NCBI RefSeq assembly: GCF_002220865.2
Contig: NZ_NHRJ02000013.1
Coordinates: 1-64,000, forward strand
Source of the DNA: Paenibacillus xerothermodurans
GTDB lineage: Bacteria > Bacillota > Bacilli > Paenibacillales > NBRC-103111
Direction: 5' to 3'
Length of the DNA stretch: 64,000 nucleotides
The stretch's first letter is position 1. Every line of letters starts with the position of its first letter. The notes under the pieces were generated by a model. That model searched no databases, had not been told where the DNA came from, and was given only the letters and a program-made list of their open reading frames with translations. The position numbers were made by a program, and so were the translations under genes. Positions 1 through 9,659 of this stretch are shown one piece after another.

Positions 1-99
1 CCGCCGCTAATCTCACCCGAAGGTGAGATCCGCTCGACTTGCATGTATTAGGCACGCCGCCAGCGTTCGTCCTGAGCCAGGATCAAACTCTCCAATAAA
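1..99 (-). rRNA. 16S ribosomal RNA, 5' end only
   Basis: Read on the minus strand, the window starts with the first ~99 bases of a 16S rRNA: the universal 27F site (AGAGTTTGATCCTGGCTCAG, bases 71-90) followed by the conserved GACGAACGCTGGCGGCG stretch and helix 6 with a TTCG loop (about 8-28). The rest of the gene, and probably 23S and 5S, lies left of the window. The 5' end near 99 is set by the TTTATTGGAGAG start typical of Bacillales. Confidence 0.97.
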
Positions 100-202
100 G
101 TGCTGCGTTAGCAGCGGTCTATCAGCTAAGCTTGTCTTAAGCTCAAAAAGTAATGCTAGCGAGAATTTTCATTCTCTTTATTTTACACTCACTCGTTGTT
201 CA

Positions 203-219
203 GTTTTCAAAGGGCAATT
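203..219 (-). promoter_or_regulatory. rrn leader boxA-like antitermination element
   Basis: On the minus strand the leader reads TTGCCCTTTGAAAACTG about 105-120 bases before 16S. This resembles the Bacillus boxA antitermination element (TGCTCTTTGAAAACT), where NusB and NusE bind to let polymerase read through the rRNA operon. The match is close but not exact. Confidence 0.6.
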
Positions 220-259
220 ACTCATGCACCTCAACGTCTCCGTTAAAGGCGACCCAATT

Positions 260-289
260 AATATAACACATTCACCCACCACATTGCAA
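260..289 (-). promoter_or_regulatory. rrn promoter, proximal
   Basis: On the minus strand there is a TTGCAA -35 (284-289), an 18-base spacer and a TATATT -10 (260-265), about 160 bases before the 16S start. The same two boxes with the same spacing occur again 96 bases upstream, which supports tandem rRNA promoters as is usual in Bacillales. Confidence 0.7.
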
Positions 290-355
290 GCATGAATTTT
301 TTCGGTGGGACCGATATTCACATGCGCAACGCCAGCCGTTCATGGCAGGAAGATA

Positions 356-385
356 AATATAGCATGTATCAAAGACCAATTGCAA
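356..385 (-). promoter_or_regulatory. rrn promoter, distal
   Basis: TTGCAA (380-385), an 18-base spacer and TATATT (356-361) on the minus strand, identical in both boxes to the proximal promoter. Directly upstream (about 398-410) lies an A-rich tract that could act as an UP element for the RNA polymerase alpha subunit. Confidence 0.7.
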
Positions 386-508
386 GCATTTCAATGTTGT
401 TATTTTTTTCCTACATCAAAGTATGTTGGCGCAGCTGCACTTATGCACATAATAATAGCCTATTCAGCCCGCAGCAAGCAGGGAATAGGCCCAAATCGTT
501 CTACGTTC

Positions 509-1375
509 TCATACCGTGATTTTTAATGCGTTCGCATGAGCAAGTTCCGTGTGGAATTCCTGATGGATGAGCCCGTTGGAGGCCATCACATTGCGTACTC
601 CGAGATGATATGGGTTGCCTTCAGTATCTGTTATTGTGCCACCGGACTCTGTAACCAGTAACGCACCCGCGGCAATATCCCAAGAGTTCAGGCCAATCTC
701 CCAAAAACCGCTTAAACGTCCTGCGGCAACATAAGCCAAGTGCAAAGCGGCTGAGCCGGCTACCCGAATATTGCGCACCTTGGACGACAGCGCATTCAAG
801 CCGAGCAAATTCACAGGCAGCGCCCCGGTACGGTCGGCCGGCAGCCCCGTAGCAATTAAGCTGTCAAGTAATCTGGCCTCCTGCGAGACGTGCATTCGCT
901 TGCCTTTTACATATGCTCCCTTTCCTTTTTCAGCGACAAAAAGCTCATTAAATAATGGATTGTAAACGACTCCAACGATAACTTCACCTTTGTGTGCAAG
1001 TGCAATGGACACGCTGAAAAACGGAAACCCATGGACAAAGTTAGTTGTGCCATCCAAAGGATCCACAATCCATAGATATTCAGCGCCACTCATCTCTTGC
1101 AGAGCCAGCTGCGACGCGGCAGGTCCCGGCTGTACACCCTCCTCCCCCAATATAGAGTGCTGGGGAAAATGAGTCTGGATGAGATTGCGTATCATTTTTT
1201 CGGCGCCTTTATCCACTTCGGTCACAAGATCCTGAGCTGAATATTTTGTTTGTAAGCTGTTGAAATCCCCAAGTTTACTTTGGATCCACTCACCGGCCTT
1301 CGACGCCGTGTTTATGGCAACTGCCGTAAAGTTTTTGCTGCCTACGCTAAACGTAGGGTTTGTTTCGCTTGACAT
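509..1375 (-). CDS. suhB: Inositol monophosphatase family protein
   Basis: A 288-residue cytosolic Mg-dependent phosphatase of the IMPase/SuhB superfamily, which hydrolyses inositol-1-phosphate or related sugar and nucleotide phosphates. The metal-site signatures are all present: GEEG (about 77-80), VDPLDGTTN (about 104-112) and a C-terminal SWDIAAG (about 231-237). Length is normal. The ATG at 1375 has AAAGGG about 11 bases upstream. It is the last gene before the rRNA operon. The exact substrate (inositol-1-P, fructose-1,6-bisP, or PAP) cannot be read from sequence; the symbol denotes the family. Confidence 0.88.
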   Translation of the reverse strand: MSSETNPTFSVGSKNFTAVAINTASKAGEWIQSKLGDFNSLQTKYSAQDLVTEVDKGAEKMIRNLIQTHFPQHSILGEEGVQPGPAASQLALQEMSGAEYLWIVDPLDGTTNFVHGFPFFSVSIALAHKGEVIVGVVYNPLFNELFVAEKGKGAYVKGKRMHVSQEARLLDSLIATGLPADRTGALPVNLLGLNALSSKVRNIRVAGSAALHLAYVAAGRLSGFWEIGLNSWDIAAGALLVTESGGTITDTEGNPYHLGVRNVMASNGLIHQEFHTELAHANALKITV

Positions 1376-1806
1376 CTCAATCAGCCCTTTTTTTGCAAAA
1401 AATAGATTTCACTATCAACCTCAGTATAGTAAATATACGTGTTAAAAGCTATATTGTTTCGCGGATACCGACCTGCGGAGCGTTTGTGCGGCCCTGCAAG
1501 AACGTCTCACTCACACACGAGCATGGTAATGGTAGATACGCTGCGGAACGGGAAACCATCGGCTTTATAATTTTGGTAATAAAACAGCACTGTCATTTCA
1601 TATAAACACATTACACGCCACAACCTTGATCGCCACACGAGAGACACCCGGAGAATGCAGAACGTGCCTCAAGCGGAAAAAAAAGCACAAAAACAAAAAC
1701 TGTTGAGCAAACTCAACAGTCAGTGCCGGAGTTACCGGGTAGAACTCCGCGAACGGTTGGACCACTATAAGGTTATGCGGTATGGCCCCTCGGTATGACT
1801 CTCCTA
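1376..1806. other. Gene-free stretch
   Basis: About 430 bases between fabI and the IMPase gene. It holds the fabI terminator (1690-1720) and a small hairpin at about 1728-1748 (GGAGTT/AACTCC). I see no supported open reading frame. Confidence 0.6.
1690..1720 (-). terminator. Rho-independent terminator after fabI
   Basis: On the minus strand ACTGTTGAG, a short TTTG loop and CTCAACAGT are followed by TTTTTGTTTTTG. It lies about 90 bases downstream of the fabI stop. Confidence 0.8.
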
Positions 1807-2577
1807 CTAAACTCCTACTATATGATAGCCATTGTCCACATAGATCACTTCGCCGGTGATACCGCGCGAAAGATGGCTCATGAGAAACATAGCTGTATCG
1901 CCAACTTCAGCCGTTTCCGTCGTCCTGCGAAGCGGAGCCTTCTCTTCCACCGCGCGTAGAATGGAGTTAAAGTCCTTGATGCCTTTGGCGGCCAGAGTAC
2001 GAATAGGTCCTGCGGACACCGCATTGACACGCACATTGAACTGCCCTAGATCGTTGGCCAAATAGCGAACGCTGGCTTCTAAAGCTGCCTTGGCGACGCC
2101 CATAACGTTGTAATTCTTCATTGCTCTTTCCGCACCAAGGTAGGTCATTGTCATAATACTGCCGCCCTCGTTCATCAACGGGTACAATTTTTGTGCCACT
2201 GCCACCAGCGAATAAGCGCTGATATCGTGCGCCAAAGCGAAACCTTCACGGGAGGTGTCAACAAACAAGCCTTCCAGTTCCTCGGTTTTCGCGAAAGCTA
2301 TGCTATGGACAAGTCCGTGCAGCACGCCAAAATGCTCCTTCACCGCGGCTGCGAGACCTTCAATCTCCGCGTCCACCGTCACATTGCAGGGCAATATCAC
2401 TGAGTTCGGAATGGTGCCGGCGAGCTTCCTCACGCGCTCCTCCACCCGCTCACTCTCATATGTAAAAGCAAGGCGTGCGCCATGGGACGCCAACGACTGG
2501 GCGATCGCCCATGCAATACTGCGTTCGTTAGCCACACCCATAATAAGTATGTTTTTGCCGGATAGCAGTTCAGTCAT
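1807..2577 (-). CDS. fabI: Enoyl-[acyl-carrier-protein] reductase (NADH), FabI
   Basis: Catalyses the last reduction of each fatty-acid elongation round in the cytosol (trans-2-enoyl-ACP to acyl-ACP). The 256-residue short-chain reductase has an N-terminal nucleotide-binding segment (MGVANERSIAWAIA) and the FabI Tyr-x6-Lys site: Tyr156 and Lys163, with the second Tyr at 146, exactly as in E. coli FabI. The ATG at 2577 is preferred over an upstream in-frame TTG (2598) because GAGAGGGGA sits 10 bases ahead of it and the protein then begins like other FabI proteins. It has its own promoter (2632-2660) and terminator. FabI is the target of triclosan-type inhibitors. Confidence 0.95.
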   Translation of the reverse strand: MTELLSGKNILIMGVANERSIAWAIAQSLASHGARLAFTYESERVEERVRKLAGTIPNSVILPCNVTVDAEIEGLAAAVKEHFGVLHGLVHSIAFAKTEELEGLFVDTSREGFALAHDISAYSLVAVAQKLYPLMNEGGSIMTMTYLGAERAMKNYNVMGVAKAALEASVRYLANDLGQFNVRVNAVSAGPIRTLAAKGIKDFNSILRAVEEKAPLRRTTETAEVGDTAMFLMSHLSRGITGEVIYVDNGYHIVGV

Positions 2578-2631
2578 AACGCAGAAATCCCCTCTCAAAT
2601 AAAATCAGGCCGCAGGCTTGTACCCTCACTA

Positions 2632-2660
2632 AAATTACCTTATTTTACCTGATATTTCAA
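2632..2660 (-). promoter_or_regulatory. SigA-type promoter of fabI
   Basis: Minus strand: TTGAAA (2655-2660), 17-base spacer, TAATTT (2632-2637), about 55 bases before the fabI start. A convincing full FapR palindrome was not seen. Confidence 0.6.
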
Positions 2661-2676
2661 GTCACATTTATGTCTG

Positions 2677-3672
2677 CTATGCCAGCTCAAAGGACGCTTG
2701 ATTCAATACGTTCACGCCTGCTTCATCATGTACGTCCTCCATCAATTTGAATAGTGCTTGATCTTTCTTTTTCGCCTCGATCATGATGTCCAACCGAGGG
2801 GTGTGAGGGGCGATCGCACGCAAAAACTGCATTAACACCGGCAAGTCAATGAAGTCTGCGTGTGCGCGCACATCTTTCTCATTTTTGGGGCTTGATACGT
2901 GAATTTTGGGCGGCAAACCGTGCTCGTAGTACTGACTGGTCTCTCCCTGCCACGTGCGCTGAATCCGCGGCCACAGCTCGGCAGGATCACTGTGCTCCTC
3001 CTCGTGGTTCACCTGATGATGATGGACGTCCAGCACCATGGGCGCGCCGACCTGCTCACATACTTCCAGCGTTTCCGCGGCGGTAAATGTTTTATCATCG
3101 TTTTCCAGCGTGAGTCTTCTTTGAATGCGGGCGGGCAACTCCTGGAACCGTTGGACAAAACGGGCGTGAGCGGTCTTCTTATTGCCGTACGTGCCGCCTA
3201 TGTGAATGTTACATTTTGCCGATTCCCCCAATCCCATTGCTTCCAGCATGGATACATGCCGGTCTAGATCTTCAAAGGAATGCTTGAGCACGTCTTCCCT
3301 CGGAGAACTTAGCACAGTGAAATGGTCGGGATGAAAGCTCAGCCGCATATTATGTTCCCGAGCATATCTTCCCAATTCGGCGAAGTCATCTTTCAACACG
3401 GGCATCGGATCCCAATCGGCCAACATCTCATGACCTAACAGCGGGATCAGCCTGGAGGAGCAGCGGTATACGTGAATATCATAAGCGCGGTTATGCTTCA
3501 AAAGTCTTAGCGTATTATGGATGTTTTCGGCGGCAATACGCTCCAGCTTGCGGACTGCGGCTTGTCGATCATGCAGCTTGGCAAAGTTGGTTGCCGTCAT
3601 TGTTTTTGAGGGCGAGGCGTTAGCGACAAGCATCGACATGGCAACATAGCCCAAGCGAACAATCATCTTCAT
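2677..3672 (-). CDS. uvsE: UV DNA damage endonuclease UvsE
   Basis: A 331-residue TIM-barrel endonuclease that nicks DNA 5' to UV photoproducts (cyclobutane dimers and 6-4 products), starting alternative excision repair. The whole length matches UvsE/UVDE: it begins VRLGYVAMSM, has the conserved RCSSRLIPLLGHE and LSFHPDHFTVLSS stretches, a metal-binding HIGGTYGNKK region, and VLDVHHHQVNHE with several His ligands. ATG at 3672 has GGAG 5 bases upstream; a second ATG at 3666 is also possible. In spore formers it is often active with spore photoproduct lyase; a broken SPL-like gene lies at 32386-33156. Confidence 0.94.
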   Translation of the reverse strand: MKMIVRLGYVAMSMLVANASPSKTMTATNFAKLHDRQAAVRKLERIAAENIHNTLRLLKHNRAYDIHVYRCSSRLIPLLGHEMLADWDPMPVLKDDFAELGRYAREHNMRLSFHPDHFTVLSSPREDVLKHSFEDLDRHVSMLEAMGLGESAKCNIHIGGTYGNKKTAHARFVQRFQELPARIQRRLTLENDDKTFTAAETLEVCEQVGAPMVLDVHHHQVNHEEEHSDPAELWPRIQRTWQGETSQYYEHGLPPKIHVSSPKNEKDVRAHADFIDLPVLMQFLRAIAPHTPRLDIMIEAKKKDQALFKLMEDVHDEAGVNVLNQASFELA

Positions 3673-3828
3673 TCACGCTCCGGTTTCAATGTGTTATACG
3701 GCATAGATTGCCCATTACGCGATGAGTCGATGCTTTTTAACGGGATGCCGTCCCGTACGGCGGCATACATTTGCGGAAATAAAAAAACACCTTCCCACTC
3801 CGGAAAGATGTTATCAAAATGATGTGAA

Positions 3829-4149
3829 TTACGCCTGCTGCAAGCTGAAAAACATTTCATGCGCCAGCGCTGTCTGCACTCGCGACTCTTCCTCGGTCAA
3901 CCGCCGGACGAGCTCCATTTCTACTTGTGTGACTTCTTCCCCTTGGAAGTTGATTTCCGCTATAGACGCAATTATTTTCACGATCGCCGTCGCTTTGTTG
4001 TCGGGCGTGTAAGCGATGACCATCTGCCCTGTCGGAAATACGCGAAAACCGCTTTTTACCATCTTACCACGGCCATATTCCAACAGTTCGTATAATTCCT
4101 GCTCGGACTTAAATTTGCAGACAGAATTGAATTCCGTTTGAAATCCCAT
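3829..4149 (-). CDS. Conserved hypothetical small cytosolic protein
   Basis: A 106-residue soluble protein with no signal peptide or membrane segment, predicted alpha/beta from its alternating pattern. The ATG at 4149 is chosen because GGGAGGAG lies 7 bases ahead; the longer reading adds nine residues without a ribosome site. The C-terminal half is acidic and helical (QVEMELVRRLTEEESRV). It lies between uvsE and ddl on the same strand and could be cotranscribed with either. I do not recognise the family. Confidence 0.75.
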   Translation of the reverse strand: MGFQTEFNSVCKFKSEQELYELLEYGRGKMVKSGFRVFPTGQMVIAYTPDNKATAIVKIIASIAEINFQGEEVTQVEMELVRRLTEEESRVQTALAHEMFFSLQQA

Positions 4150-4265
4150 TGTTGTTCTCCTCCCAAGCGGCGGCATTTACTGCTGATGCATACAGCATAA
4201 CGTGAGTTATACGGCCATGGCAAGGTCTGTTCGCCCGGATATGCCATGTGAATCGGCCTGCACCA

Positions 4266-5405
4266 TTACGCCTGCACTTCGAAACTGTACCGCAGTCGCT
4301 GCTTATCATTGTGGCGCTTTATGGCAAGGATAATCAGATCGTCGAGCAGCTCGCGGTAAGGTTTGCCCGTCTCCTGCCATAGCAAAGGATACATACTGAA
4401 AGGAGTAAACCCCGGCATCGTGTTGATTTCATTGATAAAGATTTTGTTATCTTCTTTTCTCAAGAAGAAATCCACGCGGGAGAGACCGGAGCCGTCGACC
4501 GCATGAAATGCGCGCACGGCCATCTGCCGGAGCTCCTCCGACAGCTCTGTCGAAATTTCCGCAGGTATGACCATGGATGACTTGCCGTCGATGTATTTGG
4601 CTTTATAATCATAAAACTCGTTCGAGGACATAATTTCCCCAACCACAGAGGCCTGAGCTTCATCATTGCCCAGCACTGCCACCTCCACTTCCCGGGCATT
4701 GATATTTTCTTCGATGATCACCTTGCGGTCAAATTGAAATGCGTCTTCGACTGCTTGTATTAACTCGTCACGATTCCGGGCTTTGTTGATGCCCACGCTC
4801 GAGCCTAAGTTCGCAGGTTTGACGAAGCAGGGGTAGCCAATAGAAACCTCAATTTCCATCAGGAAAAAAGCCTGGTCTTTTTCCCATTGTGAGCGTGTAA
4901 AGTGACGGAATACACACTGGGGCAAGCCTTCTTGAGCAAATATCTTCTTCATCATGACTTTGTCCATACCGACTGCGGAAGCCAGGACACCCGCTCCAAC
5001 ATAAGCGATATTTGCTATCTCCAGCAAGCCTTGTACCGTGCCGTCCTCGCCAAACGTGCCGTGCAGGAGTGGGAAAATGACATCCAGCGGCTTGTGCTCT
5101 GCTTGCGTATTGCCAGCACCGGCCTCCGCTGCGGGTTGGAGCGAGGCAAAAAACGGCTGCAGTGCCGCCGACGCGCCAACGCCTCGCGCCGCTTGATTAT
5201 CAAAGGTGAGGGCTGACACATGGTCTACTGGTCCCTGCAGCTGCGGCCCGCGGCGCCAATCACCCTCTTTTGTTATGTAGAAAGGAACCACTTCGTACTT
5301 GTTCATGTCGAATGCTTTGATCACGGCGAGCGCGGTTTGCAGAGATACATCGTGCTCCCCGGATTTCCCGCCGTAAATTAATCCGATGCGAATTTTGTCG
5401 TTCAT
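4266..5405 (-). CDS. ddl: D-alanine--D-alanine ligase
   Basis: A 379-residue ATP-grasp ligase joining two D-alanines for peptidoglycan precursors. It begins with the Ddl signature IGLIYGGKSGEHDVSL, has the central HGTFGEDGTVQGLLE and the lysine/ATP-grasp segment CFVKPANLGSSVGI, and ends with the metal and substrate motif FINEINTMPGFTPFSMYP. The omega-loop contains the Tyr (YDYKAKYIDGKS) typical of D-Ala-D-Ala rather than D-Ala-D-Lac enzymes (family knowledge). ATG at 5405 has GGAGG 6 bases upstream; the upstream in-frame extension was rejected. About 20 residues of Ala/Glu-rich insertion (near 90-105) make it slightly longer than usual. Confidence 0.95.
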   Translation of the reverse strand: MNDKIRIGLIYGGKSGEHDVSLQTALAVIKAFDMNKYEVVPFYITKEGDWRRGPQLQGPVDHVSALTFDNQAARGVGASAALQPFFASLQPAAEAGAGNTQAEHKPLDVIFPLLHGTFGEDGTVQGLLEIANIAYVGAGVLASAVGMDKVMMKKIFAQEGLPQCVFRHFTRSQWEKDQAFFLMEIEVSIGYPCFVKPANLGSSVGINKARNRDELIQAVEDAFQFDRKVIIEENINAREVEVAVLGNDEAQASVVGEIMSSNEFYDYKAKYIDGKSSMVIPAEISTELSEELRQMAVRAFHAVDGSGLSRVDFFLRKEDNKIFINEINTMPGFTPFSMYPLLWQETGKPYRELLDDLIILAIKRHNDKQRLRYSFEVQA

Positions 5406-5535
5406 AAATAACCTCCGAAAAATCATTGTATATGCATAGAACAACGGCAACCCGCCTCGAGAAGACTGCCAAGCAGCAAAATCCGGTGCAATAAGTTCGA
5501 TAAAAATGAGTTATGAGTGCGGCATGAGCCTCTTA

Positions 5536-6558
5536 TCACACATGATCTGCGATGTGCAGGAACTGGTATTGGGTGCGCTCCGTCCAAGCGGGTGAATCTA
5601 CGTAGCTCCAATAACGGTGTCGGCTGTGGGAGGTATGGGCGTTCACCAGCGGCATGCCGTTAGAATCCTTGGCGGTCACCACTGCGCTATGCTGATAGCG
5701 GCCGTCGCCATCCCAGTCATAGCTAATCACATCCCCCAGTTGGAGCTGGTCCGGTCGAGACACGGCTTCAGCGCGCAGCCCGTTCCGGCTATGCATGAGA
5801 TATGTCTGCAGGCTGTGTGCTACCGACCAGCTGAAGCTCCACAGTTCCTGCCCGTGGTAGCGTCCTTTGTACCACCAGCCCGAGTCCCTTTTTCCAGTAT
5901 AGTTCATCGCCGCCCCGCCTGCAAAGAGGCACTGGGAGACATAATTGGTGCAATCTACCTCGAATTCCAGGTACGCAGGATTACCTTTCGCCCACCAACT
6001 ATCAGCGTATTCGACCGCTTTGTTCCGATTATATGCTTTGCGGTCCATCGATTCCAGATAAGGCACAACATTGTAATTTAAATAGGGTTGGGACGGGAGG
6101 CGCGGGAAGATTTGGTCGTGCAGGCTGTCGTATTGTTCCGTGGCTGACTCTGTCGGGTTCATCCTGTCCAGTACGGTGCTGAATTCAGCGTCTAACGGCT
6201 TGATCTGCGTAACATACCATTTATCATCCAACTGCCCGAGCACAACCCGTTCGGTTTGCAGCTGCTGCTGCTCGAATTCGGTGCTGCTTATCGTCCCGAC
6301 CGAGGTCCTTTTTAGCTTAATATCCGCGGTGATCGCCTGCGGCTCCTGGGACACCCCGATAAGGGCCAGGCGTGTTTCACTTTTCACCGGAACGAAGCGG
6401 CGGTCCTGATCAGAATGTGCGGTGCGGGCCAAGCGCTTGATCTCACTCTGCAAATAATTCGTATCGGTGACAAAAGGCAGCAAAGGTGCGATGGAATAAT
6501 CCATGTGCGTTTGATTTTTATGGTGGACGTAATCATAGAGCGTCGTTTTCCAAGACAT
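5536..6558 (-). CDS. Amidase domain-containing protein (Amidase_6 / NlpC-like)
   Basis: A 340-residue protein whose C-terminal ~160 residues match the putative amidase domain common in Bacillales: YNRNKAVEYADSWW, then the Cys nucleophile region VDCTNYVSQCLFAGG (Cys near 203), a Trp-rich stretch, and the His segment RYQHSAVVTAKD followed by NAHTSHSRHRYWSY. The N-terminal half is a soluble domain of unknown role. No signal peptide is seen at the chosen start (6558; GGGGG about 8 bases upstream), so whether it acts on cell wall outside or inside is unclear. It lies directly upstream of ddl, a cell-wall gene. Confidence 0.82.
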   Translation of the reverse strand: MSWKTTLYDYVHHKNQTHMDYSIAPLLPFVTDTNYLQSEIKRLARTAHSDQDRRFVPVKSETRLALIGVSQEPQAITADIKLKRTSVGTISSTEFEQQQLQTERVVLGQLDDKWYVTQIKPLDAEFSTVLDRMNPTESATEQYDSLHDQIFPRLPSQPYLNYNVVPYLESMDRKAYNRNKAVEYADSWWAKGNPAYLEFEVDCTNYVSQCLFAGGAAMNYTGKRDSGWWYKGRYHGQELWSFSWSVAHSLQTYLMHSRNGLRAEAVSRPDQLQLGDVISYDWDGDGRYQHSAVVTAKDSNGMPLVNAHTSHSRHRYWSYVDSPAWTERTQYQFLHIADHV

Positions 6559-6679
6559 ACGAGCTACCCCCATTCATTGGTGAACAGACAACAATAACCC
6601 CACTATGGCTTGCCGTCGCAGGCATGATAATTATTCCAAATATATGTAGGTTTTGTGCCAAAAATGATTCAATTTAGCC

Positions 6680-6708
6680 TTTACGAAGCGTCCTCCACGA
6701 TGTATACT
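6680..6708 (+). promoter_or_regulatory. Probable acnA promoter
   Basis: TTTACG (6680-6685), 17-base spacer, TATACT (6703-6708). The palindromic operator at 6732-6752 would lie just downstream of the start point, fitting repression. The promoter of the downstream regulator has nearly the same boxes (TTTACC, 17 bases, TATACT). Confidence 0.55.
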
Positions 6709-6731
6709 TGAGGTACGGCAAATATGAAATC

Positions 6732-6752
6732 GTGTTTCACTAGATGAAACAC
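6732..6752. promoter_or_regulatory. Palindromic operator upstream of acnA (IclR-type)
   Basis: GTGTTTCA (6732-6739), five-base centre CTAGA, TGAAACAC (6745-6752): a perfect 8-bp inverted repeat. The same palindrome (TGTTTCA-CTTGA-TGAAAC) occurs in front of the iclR-type gene at 10426-10443. IclR/KdgR proteins are known to bind TGAAA/TTTCA inverted repeats, so this is probably the binding site of the adjacent regulator. Confidence 0.65.
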
Positions 6753-6797
6753 CTTGATTTCTGCTAAGATCGCCTAGTATGAGGAGGAAAAGTAATT

Positions 6798-9503
6798 ATG
6801 GCTAACAAAGACCAGTATTCGGTACGTACGCCGCTGGAAGTCGGCGGTAAAACGTACCACTATTACAGCCTTCCCGGATTGGAGCAGCAAGGCCTGGGTA
6901 ACATCTCGGCTCTGCCTTTTTCCATTAAAGTACTTTTGGAAGCGGCTGTGCGCCAGTTTGACGGCAGAGCCGTCACTTCCGAGCATGTAAAACAAATCGC
7001 AAACTGGGCCAAGGAACGCGATGATAAGGAGATTCCTTTTATCCCGGCGCGTATCGTTCTGCAGGATTTTACCGGTGTGCCGGTGGTCGTTGACCTGGCT
7101 GCCATGAGAGATACAGTGAAACGTGCGGGCGGAGATCCGAAGAAAATCAATCCTCTCGTGCCTGTTGACCTCGTTATCGACCACTCCGTAATGGTGGATG
7201 CTTTCGGAAACAAGGATGCTTTGGACACAAACATGAACTATGAGTTCGAGCGCAATGAGGAACGTTACCGCTTCCTGCGTTGGGCCCAAACGGCTTTTGA
7301 CAATTTCCGTGCCGTGCCTCCGGCCACAGGAATCGTGCATCAGGTGAACCTGGAGTACTTGGCATCCGTGGCAGCGACCAAAGTCGTTGACGGTGAAACA
7401 GAAGTGTATCCTGACTCTCTCGTAGGTACGGACTCCCACACTACCATGATTAACGGTCTCGGCATAGTTGGCTGGGGCGTTGGCGGTATCGAAGCGGAAG
7501 CAGGCATGCTGGGCCAGCCGTTGTATTTCGTGACTCCGGAAGTTATCGGATTCAAGTTGACAGGCACTTTGCCGGAAGGCGCCACAGCAACCGACTTGGC
7601 GTTAACCGTCACCGAAATGCTGCGCAAAAAAGGCGTGGTGGGCAAATTCGTTGAATTCTTCGGACCGGGCTTAAGCAACATCAGCTTGGCAGACCGTGCA
7701 ACTGTGGCTAATATGGCTCCGGAATATGGCGCGACGATCGGTTTCTTCCCAGTGGACAACGAATCATTAAATTATCTGCGTGGTACCGGCCGTGATGAAG
7801 CTCAGATTGCACTCGTAGAAACGTATTATAAAGCACAAGGCATGTTCCGCACCGACGCTACGCCGGATCCGACGTTCACCGACGTAATTGAGCTTGATAT
7901 GTCCGCTGTCGTGCCAAGCTTGGCAGGTCCGAAACGGCCGCAGGACCGGATCGAACTGACGTCCATGAAAGAATCGTTCAACACGATCGTCCGTACACCG
8001 ATTGAGAAAGGCGGCTACGGCTTGAGCGACGAGAGAATCGCTGAAACCGTGGAAATCAAACATCCGACCGGTGAAGTCAGCAAAATGGGTACAGGCGCGG
8101 TCGTTATCGCTGCAATCACCAGCTGTACCAACACCTCCAATCCGAGCGTTATGCTTGGCGCAGGCTTAGTAGCCAAAAAAGCAGTGGCGCGCGGTCTGAG
8201 AAAGCCGGCTTACGTAAAAAGCAGCTTAACTCCCGGCTCGCTCGTTGTGACCGACTACCTGAGAAACGCTAACCTGTTGGAGTCCTTAGAAGCGTTGGGC
8301 TTCCACGTGGCGGGTTACGGCTGTGCAACCTGTATCGGCAACTCCGGTCCGCTGCCTGAGGAAGTCGGGCAAGCAATCGCCGACAATGACATGACCGTGG
8401 CGGCAGTATTGTCCGGTAACCGCAACTTCGAAGGCCGTGTGCACGCACAGGTAAAAGCCAACTACCTGGCGTCCCCGCCGTTGGTTGTGGCTTATGCACT
8501 TGCAGGTACGGTGAACATCGACTTGGCGAACGATCCAATAGGTTATGACCAAGCGAACCAGCCTGTCTACCTAAAAGATATCTGGCCGACCAACGCGGAG
8601 ATCCAAGAGGCTATCGCGTCGGCGATGAGCCCTGATATTTACCGTGCGAAGTACTCCAATGTGTTCCGTGCCAATGCCCGCTGGAACGCGATCGACGTAC
8701 CGGAAGGCGAGTTGTATGAGTGGGATGAAAAGTCAACCTATATCGCTAATCCTCCGTTCTTCGAGAACCTTGGCGCAGGTATTGCCGATATGGCCGACAT
8801 ACGCGGAGCAAAAACCCTCGCACTACTAGGCGATTCCGTGACGACCGACCACATCTCTCCTGCTGGTAACATTAAGGCTGACAGCCCTGCCGGCAAGTTC
8901 CTGTTGGCGAATGGCGTAAAGAAGGAAGATTTCAACTCGTACGGCTCCCGTCGCGGTAACCATGAGGTGATGATGCGTGGTACATTCGCGAACATTCGCA
9001 TTCGTAACCAAGTTGCGCCAGGCACCGAGGGCGGCGTGACAACATACCTGCCTACCGGCGAGGTGGAGTCCATCTACGATGCTTCGATGAAATATCAGCA
9101 GCAAGGAACAAATCTGGTCGTTATCGCCGGTAAGGAATACGGCACAGGCAGCTCCCGTGACTGGGCAGCGAAAGGTACGTACCTGCTCGGCGTGAAAGCT
9201 GTTATCGCAGAGAGCTTCGAACGTATCCACCGTTCCAACCTGGTAGGCATGGGTGTACTGCCTCTGCAATTTGTTGAAGGTACAGGTTGGAAAACTTTGG
9301 GTATTACCGGTACAGAAACATTCGATATCAGTGGATTGAACAACGAAGTACAGCCTGGGCAGCGCGTGAATGTGACTGCAACAAGGGAAGACGGCACCAG
9401 CTTCCACTTCGAAGCCATCGTTCGTTTGGATAGCCTGGTTGATATCGACTACTACCGTAACGGTGGTATTCTGCAAACGGTATTGCGTCAAATTATGGCC
9501 TAA
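6798..9503 (+). CDS. acnA: Aconitate hydratase AcnA
   Basis: A 901-residue AcnA/IRP-type aconitase, interconverting citrate and isocitrate in the TCA cycle. The three Fe-S ligands are Cys443 (SCTNTSNP), Cys509 and Cys512 ([10 protein letters not shown]). The protein shows [11 protein letters not shown] and a C-terminal swivel domain with [13 protein letters not shown]. Full length. ATG at 6798 is preceded by GAGGAGG 10-12 bases upstream. Monocistronic: promoter and operator upstream, a terminator at 9519-9552 downstream. AcnA-type enzymes of Bacillus can also bind RNA when the cluster is lost (family knowledge). The regulator encoded convergently downstream (9660-10403) probably controls it. 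Confidence 0.98.
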   Translation: MANKDQYSVRTPLEVGGKTYHYYSLPGLEQQGLGNISALPFSIKVLLEAAVRQFDGRAVTSEHVKQIANWAKERDDKEIPFIPARIVLQDFTGVPVVVDLAAMRDTVKRAGGDPKKINPLVPVDLVIDHSVMVDAFGNKDALDTNMNYEFERNEERYRFLRWAQTAFDNFRAVPPATGIVHQVNLEYLASVAATKVVDGETEVYPDSLVGTDSHTTMINGLGIVGWGVGGIEAEAGMLGQPLYFVTPEVIGFKLTGTLPEGATATDLALTVTEMLRKKGVVGKFVEFFGPGLSNISLADRATVANMAPEYGATIGFFPVDNESLNYLRGTGRDEAQIALVETYYKAQGMFRTDATPDPTFTDVIELDMSAVVPSLAGPKRPQDRIELTSMKESFNTIVRTPIEKGGYGLSDERIAETVEIKHPTGEVSKMGTGAVVIAAITSCTNTSNPSVMLGAGLVAKKAVARGLRKPAYVKSSLTPGSLVVTDYLRNANLLESLEALGFHVAGYGCATCIGNSGPLPEEVGQAIADNDMTVAAVLSGNRNFEGRVHAQVKANYLASPPLVVAYALAGTVNIDLANDPIGYDQANQPVYLKDIWPTNAEIQEAIASAMSPDIYRAKYSNVFRANARWNAIDVPEGELYEWDEKSTYIANPPFFENLGAGIADMADIRGAKTLALLGDSVTTDHISPAGNIKADSPAGKFLLANGVKKEDFNSYGSRRGNHEVMMRGTFANIRIRNQVAPGTEGGVTTYLPTGEVESIYDASMKYQQQGTNLVVIAGKEYGTGSSRDWAAKGTYLLGVKAVIAESFERIHRSNLVGMGVLPLQFVEGTGWKTLGITGTETFDISGLNNEVQPGQRVNVTATREDGTSFHFEAIVRLDSLVDIDYYRNGGILQTVLRQIMA

Positions 9504-9518
9504 TCTAATTTCTTTGCA

Positions 9519-9552
9519 ATCCTCGCAGCGAACGCGGCTGCGGGGATTTTTC
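9519..9552 (+). terminator. Rho-independent terminator of acnA
   Basis: An 11-bp stem (ATCCTCGCAGC with GCTGCGGGGAT, one G-U pair) and a 7-base loop, followed by TTTTT. Confidence 0.85.
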
Positions 9553-9613
9553 GTATTATGGATGGGAACCCGGAGAAAGCGTACCATGGGGGCAAGCCGG
9601 AGAAAGTCGTGCT

Positions 9614-9655
9614 AACAAAAAACGCAGCCTTAGCCCAATCGGGCTTGCTGCGTTT
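9614..9655 (-). terminator. Rho-independent terminator of the iclR-type gene
   Basis: On the minus strand AAACGCAGC, an inner stem AGCCCGATTGGGCT, then GCTGCGTTTTTTG. It ends directly after the regulator stop. Confidence 0.85.
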
Positions 9656-9659
9656 ACGC

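Noticed and set aside
2600-2660. A FapR operator at fabI
   Set aside because: Only fragments of the TTAGTACCTGATACTAA palindrome are seen.
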